This document shows, piece after piece, positions 9,834-21,900 of a stretch of DNA of 64,000 bases. Each line of letters starts with the position of its first letter. Position 1 is the first letter of the stretch. The notes under the pieces are model-generated. The model searched no databases, had not been told where the DNA came from, and saw nothing but the letters and a program-made list of their open reading frames with translations. The translations under genes and the position numbers were made by a program. This DNA comes from Phallusia mammillata (lineage: Eukaryota; Chordata; Ascidiacea; Phlebobranchia; Ascidiidae): positions 1 through 64,000 of the forward strand of contig QLIY01000646.1 in assembly GCA_003260075.1 (NCBI GenBank), in the 5' to 3' direction.

Positions 9834-11904
9834 TCCCAAAACCTTATTAAAAAATAACACCTAATTAAAAGTAAATGGAAATATTTAGGTACCATGAAAA
9901 ATGGGCTATCCAATAGGATACAAGCTCACCCAAAGCTATTATCCCAAAAAAGATTGTTCTAAAGTTGGATCAGGAATACTGATAACCATTGACTGTTAAA
10001 TGGCCCAAAAAGCCTTTGTGATGTTATTCCGGTTTCGCTACACTAAAAACATTTACTGTAAGGCACAAACCTTCGACCTAGTATCGGTATTTAAAAACTA
10101 CTCGGATAATAGCTTCAGGTTTATTTTACGGTAGCTAACGCAGAAATAATCATACCGATTTTTGGAATCCTGTCTGATTAAAGTCTCGCGATTGCTTCTC
10201 TAAATTTTTCGTTCTTTCAATTACGTCACTGCTTTCTTTTGCTTACATTTCTTTTTGTATCTTGGCTACATAACTAACGCAACCGTTTTCTGTAATCTTT
10301 TCACAAGTTTTAAGCATAAACGCCTATCTTTTGTGAAGTAAACATGTCAAGAACTGATTTATGAATAACAAGCTTCAACCCACACTAAAGTTCTCAGTGG
10401 CAACCCATGTATGTGACAGCTCCTCACATTACACCAACATTGCAAACAGTCATTATTTCCGACGCCAATACGCGTCGCGCTATGACGCAACGGCGGAAGC
10501 TACGTCAATACTTTGAGTTCGTGCAGCAGTACACTTATGTTTACATATGTCAAAAGGGCCAAGCTCGTCCATCAGCAATTTGAAACCTAGTTATTTTCGC
10601 CTAATGAGAGAAAAATGAAAATTACTGCTGCCGCTCAATTGGCCCAACGACTTCCTTCTACGCGTTCCGCTTCACTGACCTTTGGACAGCAGGAACTAAA
10701 ACATTCTTGACAGCACACAACAAGGAAGAAACTATTTTTCATTCCTGTTAAGTTGCCCACACCCATATTACCCACTACATAAGTTTTTGATAACTTGGAA
10801 ACAATTACTTTGATGCTGAAACATAGTTTAAAACGCTTGTAAACAGCTACCTTGTATGTATGTAGGTTTCGGTTTTCGTTTATTAATCCTATGGTAACCT
10901 CTAAACACGCTGCAAAGCCACCACAATGAAAAGTTCAGTAATTCATATGTGTTTTGAACTTCTTCAGTGAACTGCGCGTGCAGTGTATCAGCGAACATTC
11001 GTTCTATGAACATGCTCGCGTTATAAACTTCTGCTTTATAGTTGTTCATCGCATGCTAATGCTAATTAGCACAATCGCTTGCTAAAACCGGAACTACATC
11101 ATGGATTTTCGTTCCCTACAACGTCAATTGTTATAGTTAACTTTTGTTTGGTGTGAATCACAGCATAAGTTCAAGTATCTGGCATGCCATGGCTTAAAAG
11201 TATATAAATGTTCCAAATTAGCATCAGTATTCTTTATTATCGCAATTTGTTAAATATATTCCTAAATAATGTTCAAACGCAATCCACAAATGTACAACTG
11301 CTGCTGTGTGTAACCTGTAGCCTTAGCTTACTGATTTGACCTCCTTTCACTGCAGTTAATATTGTTTGACTACACCATTGAATCTACCGTTCGTGACCTA
11401 AGGCTCCAAGCCCGTATTCAGTAGCGCCAAGAATCGCTTCTGCACTTCCTTATTCAATCCGTCTCCTGGAAAGCTTCACAGTAAACTGAAAATGCAGTGC
11501 AGGAGACCGCCTACTCAATACACGACGTCGCCATTGTACGTACAGAGAGTAGATGGTGACGTAAAAATGCGACTCTTGTCTAAAAAAACAGCGTAATCTT
11601 TCTACAGTTGGGAGCCTCACACGCTGTGCTGGATTTTTGACAACGATTTATGCACACGCCATCATTAGCAATCAATTTTTCATTAGGACATAAACGATCT
11701 TACATTAAAAGCGACTGGTTTCCAGTTTGGCGTAACTTTGACAAATAATCCTAAAGAAAAAATTAAGTTATTTTGCTATTGCATTGATCTCACACAAAGG
11801 GCATGAAAGCGCTATTTAGGCTTAAGTGGTAAACAAATATTCTGTTTTGGTTTTGTAAATGTTATTGTATTGAAGTTTTGATCATTTGATGGTTATACTT
11901 TAAT
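9834..11904. other. Upstream region of the ARF-like gene
   Basis: No coding sequence recognised. A CpG-rich patch at about 10460-10520 (ACGCGTCGCGC, TGACGCAA, GGCGGAAG, TACGTCA) has ETS- and CRE-like sites and is a plausible promoter for the minus-strand GTPase if its 5' UTR is spliced. The rest is AT-rich and featureless. Confidence 0.4.
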
Positions 11905-12183
11905 ATGCGGCTTTTCATCCCCTGCAAATTTGATCCCTTAATTGTTCAATGCATGCAATTTCAAAAACAATGTCTAAAATATTATGGACACATAAATCGA
12001 CACTCGGAAACTTTGGAATATTTGTGCTTACATGGAAGACCCCACGGCAAGAAATCAAGGGGAAGGCAAAGATTGCAATATATAGAGCGAATTAAACATG
12101 CAGTAAATGCCACGTCACTTGTGCAGCTAATTCGATGCTGCTCGAATCGACAGAGCTTGAAAGAAATATGTGACAACGTCTAA
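11905..12183 (+). pseudogene. C-terminal tail relic of a non-LTR retrotransposon polyprotein
   Basis: A 92-residue frame reads CLKYYGHINRHSETLEYLCL, then HGRPHGKKSRGRQRLQYIER, then a segment with SLVQLIRCCSNRQSLKE. The layout 'L-x-Y-x-GH-hxR ... GK-x-x-GRxR-x-x-x-hxxI ... hxxxxxxRxxW/L' is what I know from the region just after the reverse transcriptase in many LINE proteins. No reverse transcriptase motif (YADD) precedes it, so it is a severely 5'-truncated copy. The upstream part of the frame is probably not element-derived. Confidence 0.5.
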
Positions 12184-12278
12184 CCGCTAAGCGGATGACA
12201 CGCTTATATGCCATGAATTATGAAAGGAAGGTTGTAAAATGTTGTGCCGAAGTATTTTTTTCACGGGTACCGAAGTAT

Positions 12279-12429
12279 TTTTTTTTTTTTTTTTTTTTTT
12301 TTNNNNNNNNNNNNNNNNNNNNNNNNNNNNNNNNNNNNNNNNNNNNNNNNNNNNNNNNNNNNNNNNNNNTTTTTTTTTATGTCTGTATGTGGGTCAGGCG
12401 CGCCAGACCATTCGGCCAAGTTCCTGCCC
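12279..12429 (-). mobile_element. tRNA-related SINE insertion interrupted by an assembly gap
   Basis: Flanked by a 15-bp target duplication CGGGTACCGAAGTAT (12264-12278 and 12430-12444). Read on the minus strand, it begins GGGCAGGAACTTGGCCGAAT and continues GGTCTGGCGCGCC, which matches the A-box half of a tRNA-Leu/Ser-like head, and ends in a long A tail (poly-T on plus). The tail contains 67 N (12303-12369), so its length and any missing body are unknown. Confidence 0.6.
12303..12369. other. Assembly gap, 67 N
   Basis: Run of N within poly-T. This gap encoding differs from the C10/G10 spacers used elsewhere in the window, which suggests more than one gap convention in the assembly history. 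Confidence 0.98.
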
Positions 12430-13318
12430 CGGGTACCGAAGTATGGCATCTAAGCAAGAGGCGTGATGTGCAAACGCCATCTACCGACAATACATTTTTT
12501 TATTAATTGTATGCAATAGATTTTGGTCTGGTCAACTTCTGTTTACCGTGTTTGCAATTTTCCGGGGTTGGGATCTATTTGACAAGTAAATTCGAGGCTT
12601 ACAAACTGTTGTCTAGGTGCAAAACATCTTTAAAAAATACTTTTTGTAGGCATTGATAAGAAACAGACAATGACTCACGTAGTGAAGTACGACAGTTTTC
12701 AACGTGCATTTAAAATTAAAACTGTTTTTTAGCCGAGATATTTCAAATTATTTAAAAAAAAACTTTACCCAACAACTTTAGCCGTATAACCGTATAAACA
12801 ACTCACAAATATGATTCCAAAGTTATTTTAACTTAAACTTGTTTTTTTAGCGCTCTGTCCTGGAAATTGTTTCATGCTAAACGCAAGCTTTGCAAATCTT
12901 TATTTGCTATTGATTTGTTACAAATTTTTTGATGAATGATGTCAGTGTTGCGGCAAAAGAGGATGTCAAAAACATTGAAATTTTATCGCTTACAATTAGC
13001 TTGGTAATAAGTTTAAATAGGGTTTAAATAACTTATAAGAAAGCGTTACATAAAAAAATCCGAAAGAAATATTTCTGTTTATAAATATGAAAATTTTATG
13101 TGAAACTTTGTTTTTCTACGGGGTTCGTACCCAGGACGCTTTACAGAATCCCGATTAAGGTTTTATATGTCTGTATTTCCATGAACTGTCCAAAATGCGT
13201 ACCTCCAATCGACGCATGATTCAACTGTGCAATATGGTCGTAAGTGGGCGACATAGAGTAAATTCAGCAACCTCAGTAATGAGTTTTATCACACAGGTTT
13301 CATCAGGTAATATTAGTT

Positions 13319-13550
13319 CAGGGGTTGGCAACTTTTTTGCACTGCGGACCGCTTTCAAAAGTTAAATTTTATCACGGACCGGCCTTCATAAAACTACAAA
13401 TATTCATCAATAAAAACGCCTAAATTACTTTATCATCCCCGGAATACACGATGAAAATGATTTAAAGCACTTATCCTTAAAATTACACGGCCCGGTAACG
13501 AACTCCTCGCGGCCCGGCACCCGGCCGCGCACCGGCGGTGCCGACCAATG
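13319..13550. mobile_element. Degenerate GC-rich hAT-type MITE
   Basis: Starts CAGGGGTTGGCAACTTTTTT and ends GGTGCCGACCAATG, a decayed inverted copy (expected GGTTGCCAACCCCTG). The interior has repeated CGGACCG/GGCCCGG blocks. Flanking octamers no longer match, which fits an older insertion. Confidence 0.45.
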
Positions 13551-14058
13551 ATATAGGCAACCATAAAATTGTTTTACTATTTAAACAGTTTATTTACAAA
13601 CCGTTATAACACATAATCCATTGTTTTCACAAACGTTACGTGAAACATGCAGATAAAACGGCCTGCGAAGTCTGCTACTAAGCATTTGTCTGTCAACGTT
13701 AAATTAACAAAGTTAAAAAAAACGGTTTTCCAGCCCTGTCGTCGTTTTTATGTTCCGATATCACATGTATTTTGGGTTCCTATATCACGTGTATACAATC
13801 CTTAGATCTTTACTTTGTAAACACAAAAGGGTGGTATTTTGAAAATGACTTTAAGACAAATGAAGCAGTAGTCCATAGGTTTTAATCTAATTAAATGCTG
13901 CCAACATCATAGCAGTCCAGGAGTGCCAAGTTTATTATTACAAATCATACACCTTCTGCTAACAGACACATTTAAATTGAGCCACACCGAGACTTTTAAA
14001 GAAATAGAATTTTGCACCCTTCAGTCCACCAACATGTAACTCCAAATATTGGTACATC

Positions 14059-14236
14059 CAGTGGTGGGATTCAAATTTTTTGTCCGCCGGTTCTATCACA
14101 AAAGTCTTTTTTTTCAGCCGCTTCTGTTACAAAAAGTCTATTGAAAGTAAGCAGTAATGCTAACCGGTTCGCTGATCTCATAAAATTTCGTGAGACGGTT
14201 CTATAGAACCGGTGCGAACCGGCTGAATCACCACTG
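14059..14236. mobile_element. Non-autonomous hAT element, 178 bp
   Basis: Ends CAGTGGTGGGATTCAAA and GAATCACCACTG are imperfect inverted repeats. The 8-bp target duplication GGTACATC is exact (14051-14058 and 14237-14244). The interior carries subterminal CCGGTTC motifs in both orientations, typical binding-site repeats of hAT ends. Confidence 0.85.
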
Positions 14237-15102
14237 GGTACATCTATCTATAAAAGTTTGATGTAGAAGATCCTAAAATATGCGTGTCTCATATCTTAAT
14301 TTTTTTCCAGAACTTGAAACTACTCCTTCTAACGTTGTCTTCTAGCAACAGCACAATGTTGAAAGTTTAATGTTTGTATTCCGCTGCCATTTGGTAAACT
14401 GATAAAAAGAGAATTTTGTGGGTGCGGAACGAGAAGGAAAAAAATAGAGTCATACTTAGAACAGAAATATTATAAAAGAAAAAAACAACAACGATATAGC
14501 AATACTGCAAAAAGGAAGTGGGCGACGAAAAATACAAGTTAGGTAAACGACTCGAAAACCGGCTCGCTTGGACGCTATAGACTTAATAGGGGCTGAGGTC
14601 GTCAACACATAAGGAAATAAAAACAAAGACTTTTTGCAATAACTTAAAAACTGCGAAGAAAAATAAAATAGAAGGGCTGAGCAGTTAATCGTATCATTCA
14701 CGTGGCGCTGAAAGTCTATTTTTAATCATCGGGGCAGAATATTATTAGGCAGTAAAAGCCGTTCTTCTTTTTTGTTCAGCGACGACATCAATGCGATGGG
14801 GACTTGTGAAAACATAGGGACTATGATTGCAAGGATGCGGCGAAAAGAGAAACAATCACTTCACGAAACAGTGGCTTAGTATTACCGACGCGATCGGCCC
14901 TGTCGCCCGGCACGCAACACTTCACAGTAATTGAGGTACTTTGGTTCCACCCGGGCCCGGCGTCCACGCGCCCACAGACCACTAACTGCTTTGCACTTTT
15001 CAGTAATAAATCGCATAAGATCAGCTCCAACGATGATTTTGCCAAATGCAGTCGACAGAATGAGAAATTTTAGCACCCGACGGGTTCAAAGGTCAAAGGA
15101 GA

Positions 15103-17997
15103 CTATCTGCGGCAATGCTGTTCAAGAAGAACACGTGACGCGGTTTGTAAATTCCACGACGTTGATTGGAGGATGTGCTGGCATACGTCACGTGGTGCAA
15201 CGCCAATACGGAACAACTGTTCGACCTGATGAAAAAAAGCGTTTTAGTTTTTTGCCTAAATTGAGGAAAATTCTCAAACTATTACTCAAATATAAATCAA
15301 AACATCATTATTTCTTATTGAAAAGGGGTATTTTTTACATTAAATGAGTTTAAAGTGAAACACACCTTAAGGTAGTTTATGGTCTTTGGCACATCCCACT
15401 CGTTAAGTCGCAGCGCTGATCGGCATTCTTCATCGGTAACGCCGAAGACTTCACCCTGGACAGCCACGACTTTTTCCCCGCGGCCCATCTCCGAATATCT
15501 CGGGGTCGAACGAGCGTGGAAGGATGAGTTCGTGCTTTGAGAAACAGCGTTACGGCGCGGTGGATAGGTTGAAGCCGGGTTGGAAGTTGATAAAGGTGAA
15601 AGATGGTTGGGTGAGGACCGTTCTGGCGCTAAATAAGAAAAAATGTAACGTTAAGAAACAGAGTTTTTTTCCATAAATCTTATAGCAAGGTATCATTTTC
15701 ATCGTTTTCTAACTCATTTTAACTCATTCACCTAAAGCTACACGGTCTGCAGCCCGTTAAAAGTATTCGAAATCATCAGACACTAGCATGTTTAGACACA
15801 AAATCGAATTTAGCTCACCTAAAGATGCAGTGAACGGTGTGAAGGTGGTGCTGGTGGGTGGAGGTGGGCGTGGCGGGGGTGCGCCCGTCGAGCGGTTGAA
15901 GGGCGCCACCCGTGCTGAGGGTGTGGGTCGAGCAATTCCGTTCGCTGGTTCGTACTTCTGTTGGCTACGTTGGTTTTTCGCAGCGGCGGACTGTTGAAAA
16001 CAAAGCAGGAATTTAGAAAAGTGAAATTGACCCTTAATTGCATCATTTTTATTACCGTAATAGGTTCACGGGTTTGAAAAAAAAAGATTAATTCGGAAAT
16101 TAAGAAACATGTTGGACGAAAAAAAATTCTTAAAAACAGTTTTCATGAGGTCACAGTTGCAAAATTTGCAAACTTCAAACTGGTAAACCTAAATTTACCT
16201 TGCTTTCAGGTAGGAGATAGTAATGCGTGTGGCTTTCCTGCTTCCCATCCTTCATAATAGGTAGGATAACCGGGTTTGAGCTGGTCATGCTAGGAGGAAG
16301 GGCCGAAAACACAGTGGTGGTCGACGACTGCGTCTGGTATTTCGGTCTTGACGTCGGTGGTACGGGAGAGGGAGTCTTTGTTCCCATGGTTACGGGTGAC
16401 GTTGACGTAGGCGACGGAGTGGAAGAGTGACGCTGAGGTGGAGAGCTCCGGGGATGACGTACCGGCTCCCGCGGAGGGATTAAAGGAGGAATTTCGCTCC
16501 ATTTTACTTCCTTTGCGGAGGTCGAAAACGCCCGGCGAGGGATCGCGGCACTTGATGGCGCATGTGAGTCAGTTTGAAAATCCGTTGACCAGGTAGTGAC
16601 GGTGGACTTGTGTTCATCGCAAAATGTCCTTACGGGCTCAAAAGGCGCCGCGGTTCGTTCAGCAGACGATGTAACGAGGCTTGATGTGGATGAAGACATC
16701 GATGATAAACTATCCATTGTAGCGCCTGATTCGGTACGAGGCGCAAACGCCACGGCGCCTTGTAGGCCGACAAAACCGTATTGTTTCATCATCTCGTTTT
16801 TTAAGTCCTCAAACTCGTCACCACCAAATTGCTGGGCGGGCGATGACTGTGAGTCTTTCATTGCTTGTTGTTGAAGAGAACTTAGCTTAAGGGCTTTCAG
16901 TAGTTTTACCGTCCCGTCATCGGATTCGCCCACGCTAGTTGGAAACCGTTTATCCCACGAGTTGTCAGCTGTTGAAGACACAAGGTTTTAATTGATTAAC
17001 AATGCCAATTTTACCAATATGAGAAAGACACAAATAGTTAATTCACTTAATACATAGTTTACATACTAAAATCTCTGTGTATTTTAAAAAATCCAATCGT
17101 TCGAATCAGTATTTTGCCCAGACAAGAAGTTATTATATATGTCAGAATTGTATTATACTGACCTCCACCGTTTGACCAGGTAGGAGAACTTCGTGAGAAC
17201 ACGTCATCACGTGTCACCGGGTCAGGAGCCACTGGATCGTATCGAGGAAAAGATGCAACGAAGGGTGGACTGTCCTGTAGATACATGCATCGCTTTTAGT
17301 AAAGTATACACAAAAGCGAGTTTCGAGTAACTTTATTGTTTCGAGTTTTTAGTTAAGTATATTGCAGTGCAACTGGCAGGTGTTTCTACCTGTGATTTGT
17401 CGAACGTGTGTTTCCATTCTCTATTGCAATTTTCGTCCGTTCGAACTTCTGGCATCGAGCCAAAGGGGTTTGCCATACTGTCCAACGGCTTGATAGGGGA
17501 AGGCAGTTCACCTGACGTAACAACACAACACATTATTAAAGATTCCTTAGCAAAAACTTACTGACAACTTAAAGAGATTAGGGTTGGTTTAAAAATTTAC
17601 CTGGAGGAGACCGCCGATCCAAGATGGCGGAAGGAGAGGTAGGGGCTGATCCACCAGTGGTCTGGCAACTCGCCGGCAGGGGTAAGCGGGCCGACTTAGA
17701 TCGGGTTCGTGTATCGACTTGTGCGGGGATCTGAGGTGAGTTTGCCGGCGGAGAGTGAAGATCCGAAGGCGGGGTACTATCGTCGTCTTCGTTCTTAGTC
17801 GCTGTTTTGGACTTTGAGGGCGTTTGCCACTTTGGCCTGTAAGCACATTTGTATGATTAAATATTTGTTTATTGAAGTATATTTTATTTTGATAATATTT
17901 AACTAAATGGCTTACCTGAATGCGGCCTTTTTGTTAGGCTTTTGTAACTTGGTAGTTTGTTGATAAGATTTTTTGTCGCTGGGTTCAAAGGGTGTCT
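15103..17997 (-). CDS. ACK/TNK2-like protein, C-terminal part, eight exons
   Basis: Minus-strand exons 17916-17997, 17601-17836, 17390-17511, 17163-17274, 16199-16968, 15819-15990, 15366-15628 and 15103-15225 (stop TAG). All junctions are GT-AG with compatible phases; introns are 79-208 bp; about 625 residues. The 16199-16968 exon ends ILPIMKDGKQESHTHYYLLPE, matching the EGFR-binding/Ack-homology segment of TNK2 and ERRFI1, preceded by IPPREPVRHPRSSP. The last two exons encode a UBA domain: GVTDEECRSALRLNEWDVP, NYLK, then VEQLFRIGVAPRDVCQHILQ and SWNLQTASRVLLEQ, as at the ACK C-terminus, which separates it from ERRFI1. Upstream exons are Ser/Pro-rich with PRYDPVAPD. ACK proteins are CDC42 effectors acting on endocytosed receptors. 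No kinase, SH3 or CRIB exon was recognised further upstream in the window, so the annotation is 5'-incomplete or the gene makes a kinase-less product. The 5' limit could be 17997 or 17995. Confidence 0.85.
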
Positions 17998-18245
17998 CTA
18001 CAAAACAAAACAAAGTGTGAAAACCGAATCTAAACACCTGTCAAGTTTTAAGGCACACCAACTTAAAACAACCTATTTCAGCAACACACCATCAGTCAAC
18101 GACTCAAAACAACCACAACGCAATCTTTTAACAACAAAAAACACCTCCCTAAATCGCCTTAAATAGTCGCATGTGTAGCACACAGTTGAATCAGCTGGCT
18201 ACAGTAAATACAACAGTCCAGGCGTTATAGCTTCCGCTCGTTTAC

Positions 18246-18400
18246 CTACCAGTGGTACTTCTTCGGTTAAGGCAAGCGTACATAGTTTTGAGCTTCATTT
18301 TCGGTGTGTTAGTTGGTGTATAGCACCCGACCGACTTCACAAGACAATTTGGCGCTGTACACTCCAGTTTGCCACAGCATTTGGCGTCACTAAGGCTAAT
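18246..18400 (-). CDS. Possible upstream exon of the ACK/TNK2-like gene
   Basis: Two overlapping donor sites face the 17997 acceptor. A strong donor (exon end 18246, GTAG|GTAAAC) gives ...TEEVPLV joined to ETPFEPSDKK, with an ACTAAC branch-like site and acceptor about 60 bp upstream. A weaker donor (end 18250, ACTG|GTAGGT) joins a frame with the ATG at 18298 (MKLKTMYACLNRRSTT), which stays open upstream and is Cys-rich. Both fit the phase-1 junction. Neither has homology I recognise, so this is only a candidate. Confidence 0.3.
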
Positions 18401-18879
18401 TTTCCTATCTTATGTATGTAAAGCCTGTTTCAAAACAACACATAATCACATATATATCCGTTACCAATTGATTCCAAAAGGAAAATAGACAGAACAAAGA
18501 AACTTGAGTTAAACACTGTTACTTAAACCTTTTTAAACCTGCATGTTTCGTCCTCTAAGGCAAAAACGCAATTTTTGGGTCTTGAACCGGAATTAGGGTT
18601 CGACACTAACGGCTAACTGCTGTCCAATAACGCAATAATCCAACGTCATCGCCCTGTCGAGCTGATACATCAACGCCAATAAAATCCGCGAGTAATGCAA
18701 TTCCGCATGCCAAACCCAATTTCAATGCTCTCTGCGTCGCGCCAATACAATAAAAAGCCTTACAATGAACAAACCTAAGACTTGATGGTCGCGGACAAGA
18801 GACCGGTAAGAATAACCTAGCCTTCACAGCCCAGCAAAGCCTTATATCCAGCACCGAAGCCCAGTGCCCGCCTCTTTCA

Positions 18880-18962
18880 ATGACGACGTCCGGTGAGGGA
18901 AAAAAAGGGCGTGCGTCGACACACGCGTGCACATGCGCCATGGCGCGCGCACACACACCACC
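18880..18962. promoter_or_regulatory. CpG-rich patch, candidate promoter
   Basis: Dense CpG with ACGACGTCC, CACACGCGTGCACATGCGCC and ATGGCGCGCGC, including NRF1-like (GCGCATGCGC-type) and YY1-like (GCCATGGC) sequences. It lies 0.6-0.7 kb upstream, on the minus strand, of the possible first exon at 18.3 kb, so it could drive a short ACK-like transcript. Confidence 0.3.
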
Positions 18963-21900
18963 TTCTGCTGGTCAAACGCGAGGACAAGGAAAATGGCTCG
19001 GTCTTATAGGACCATTTTTTCGGTAGCGATTCGTTTTCTGCGAGGTTCCATCGCTTTTCAATGTTAATGCGATTTTGCCCAAGTTGCAGCGATTCTGGCT
19101 AAAATACACGAGTTTTTAAAGCACACTTTCGTTAAACCAGAAACACATGCTGTTACCGTAGAAATTGGTACCAAAATATCTATAATTTTATTTTTTATTG
19201 TGTTTTATGCGTCGGAGAATGGTGAAAGTATGGATTACGCCCAGTCTTCATTAAAAGTCGTATCACCTAGTAGTAATACGTAAAAATTAACGTTGATAAC
19301 TTTCCGTGAAAAAGTCAGTGGTTTAGTAAACGTGATTTCTAAAGTGGAAAATCTTTTATAAAATTCTGATTCATTGTCTTCATAAATGAGACGAATACAC
19401 ACAGAAAAGTTACACATACGCCTACGCCCCGCACTTGTGCCTTGTTATACCGAAATGGAGAAAAGAACCGCGTCCTTGTACTTACTCTAGTTACTCATCA
19501 TAGGCGGGATTTTTTGCTCAACAAACGAAAGTGTAATTTTCCCGCAATGACCGAATAGTCTTACTTCCCTTTCGAGACTTAAGGCGGGAGTGTGTCGTCA
19601 TAAGCGCAACATGACGTCACTACCTGATTGGAATAAGTGCGTAATTGGAAACCGTCGTCAGGACTTGCATAAGGTTACATTTTTAGTACATTAAATCCGA
19701 CAACTGTATGACGAAAGAGGTTGGCTTCCGTGTTTGAAATGTCGAACCCAGCTTCAAATAAGAGAAAAAGCCCATTTGATGAAAAATACACAAACGCCGT
19801 CAATCACAAGTCCCTAGATGCGAATTTAACATTCTTTGATTTTCGTATGTAAGGACAGGAAGTCAGGTACAACTAGAGCGACCACGAAATACAAAAATCA
19901 AATAAATTTGCGGTTAATTATGCCGGAAAAAAACTAAAGTTAATTATTTAACGGGAATTTAATTCCTGGCTTCACGTCATACCGCAGTTGGTTTATCGGG
20001 TTAGACTCTACGCATACAAAACGTTGATAAATGGACAAAACATTGTGTGAGGTAGCATGCTTTTTTGGTGGGAGTTCGTGAAAAGGTTGAAGTTTCCACT
20101 AGTTTATCGACAATGCAACAAGAATCAACGTACTAAAGTGGGTATAGCTTCAGTTAAATTAACATGCTGAAGAAAAATTAGGGTATGAATTGCGTCATTG
20201 CGTCTGATTGGAAGAATTAGGTACCTTGCTAACCAGCTTTGAATGAAAACAAACAAACGAGTTGCTTGAAATACACACTTGGAAAAATATAAGCGATTTT
20301 ACGGAGTATTTTGCCACACTGTTCTGGGTATAGAACAAACACTTATTCTTGCATTTTAGCAATGTGACACAATAACAAATTGTGACGCGTCGGCCCATGT
20401 CTATATAAGTCGCACAAATCTGTATTGGGCCGTATATTTTCAGTGCATTCCCATTTGTGCACGTAAAATTGCGGAACCGCAAAATTGAAGAGGGGCTACT
20501 TCTGACGTCATAATGACGTAACGCACCAGCCAACGAGAGGAGAAATGTTTCGTCGTACCATGTGATCGCCCAATCGCACATAACAACAAATCATATTTTC
20601 AGAAATATTTTCGAAACTGCTCGATGCGTATTTACCACGAATTTTAACCAGTTTACAGAGCACATATCAGACAATAACACCACAAATATAATTTTAGGGG
20701 TATTCGAGCCATTTTAGCCGCCGAGGCATTTCCGATGGAAGGCACTGTCTGAAAATCAACGGATATTACCTATTCCACCGGTTTTGCTTGACTGAACGGT
20801 GCAGTTTTGCTATTTTTAAATGGCAAAAAAGCACAAATTTGCTTATTTGTAAATGCGTTTAAAATTGTATACGCACAAAGTCACATTAGATTCTTGTCAC
20901 AAATTTTTTTCTCGCAAAAAGAAAATCATAGAGAAAGTTTAAATGATCTATAAACTTGATAGAAGCTTCATCTTTTTTTTAAAGGTAAGTCACTTTCGAT
21001 TTTGATCAACGAAAATGTTTCCACCAAAAAATCAAACTAGGCCAATAAACGAGAGCGTAGAAGAGACCAGAGATAAGGGAAAAGCGCGAGTTCGACTAAA
21101 CAATCACTGGCATCGTATTAAAAGGAACTGGGAACGTACAACGCCATACATTGTGCTCTTCCTACGCACATGCTATCTAGCAGTGATAACAGATAAGGCA
21201 AAAAGCCGGTTTTCGGCGCTAGGGTTAACGCCTTTGATAGTAGCTAGTGCGAAACGCTTTAAACACTAAAGGTGTAGTAGGCGATGAAGTGTCGATTGTT
21301 TAAGTAAGGATTTTCTCACTTGGGTTCCCGATTAGGAGTCGACCTCTGACGTGGCAAATATTGACGCAACGTCTTTGGTCACATGACTATTTGCCAACAC
21401 TTGTACGCACTTTGTTTGTCTTTGTTGTTCAAAATAACGTGCAATTTTGTAACACTAGAAAACGTTTTTCGGCATTGATGCGACCCTGATCGCTGGTAAC
21501 ATGTCATAGATCACATAACCGAACTGAAGCTCAAACGTAACAAAACAGTCACAAAAAGACTTGCAGGAACCTTCGTCGAAAAAACTAAAATATTGATAGG
21601 AAACTACAAGCCCATTTCAACGTTTAAACAAGGTCATTTAAAATCTGAAATGTCTGCAGATGTTTTTGACAAAATGATATTTTGTAGGTCGATTTTAAAA
21701 TTAAAAAAATTGTACAGCAATATATACACAGTACTCTAAAGCAAACGCAGCCCCACTCGTTGTGAAAGGCTTTCGATACAAAACAAGATTTTTCCGAGTT
21801 CACGCGGCACAGCGTAAGTGTGCGAAAGATCAAATATCGTAAAGGGCTTCAACACACAAACATTTCTGCGAGGCCAAGAAGCGACCAAACCCGCAAGAGC

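Noticed and set aside
9361..9864. Plus-strand open frames opposite the ARF-like GTPase
   Set aside because: They are antisense shadows of a strongly conserved coding region and have no motif of their own.
13120..13140. Internal RNA polymerase III B box (GGGGTTCGTACCC)
   Set aside because: Isolated palindromic motif with no A box or tRNA fold around it.
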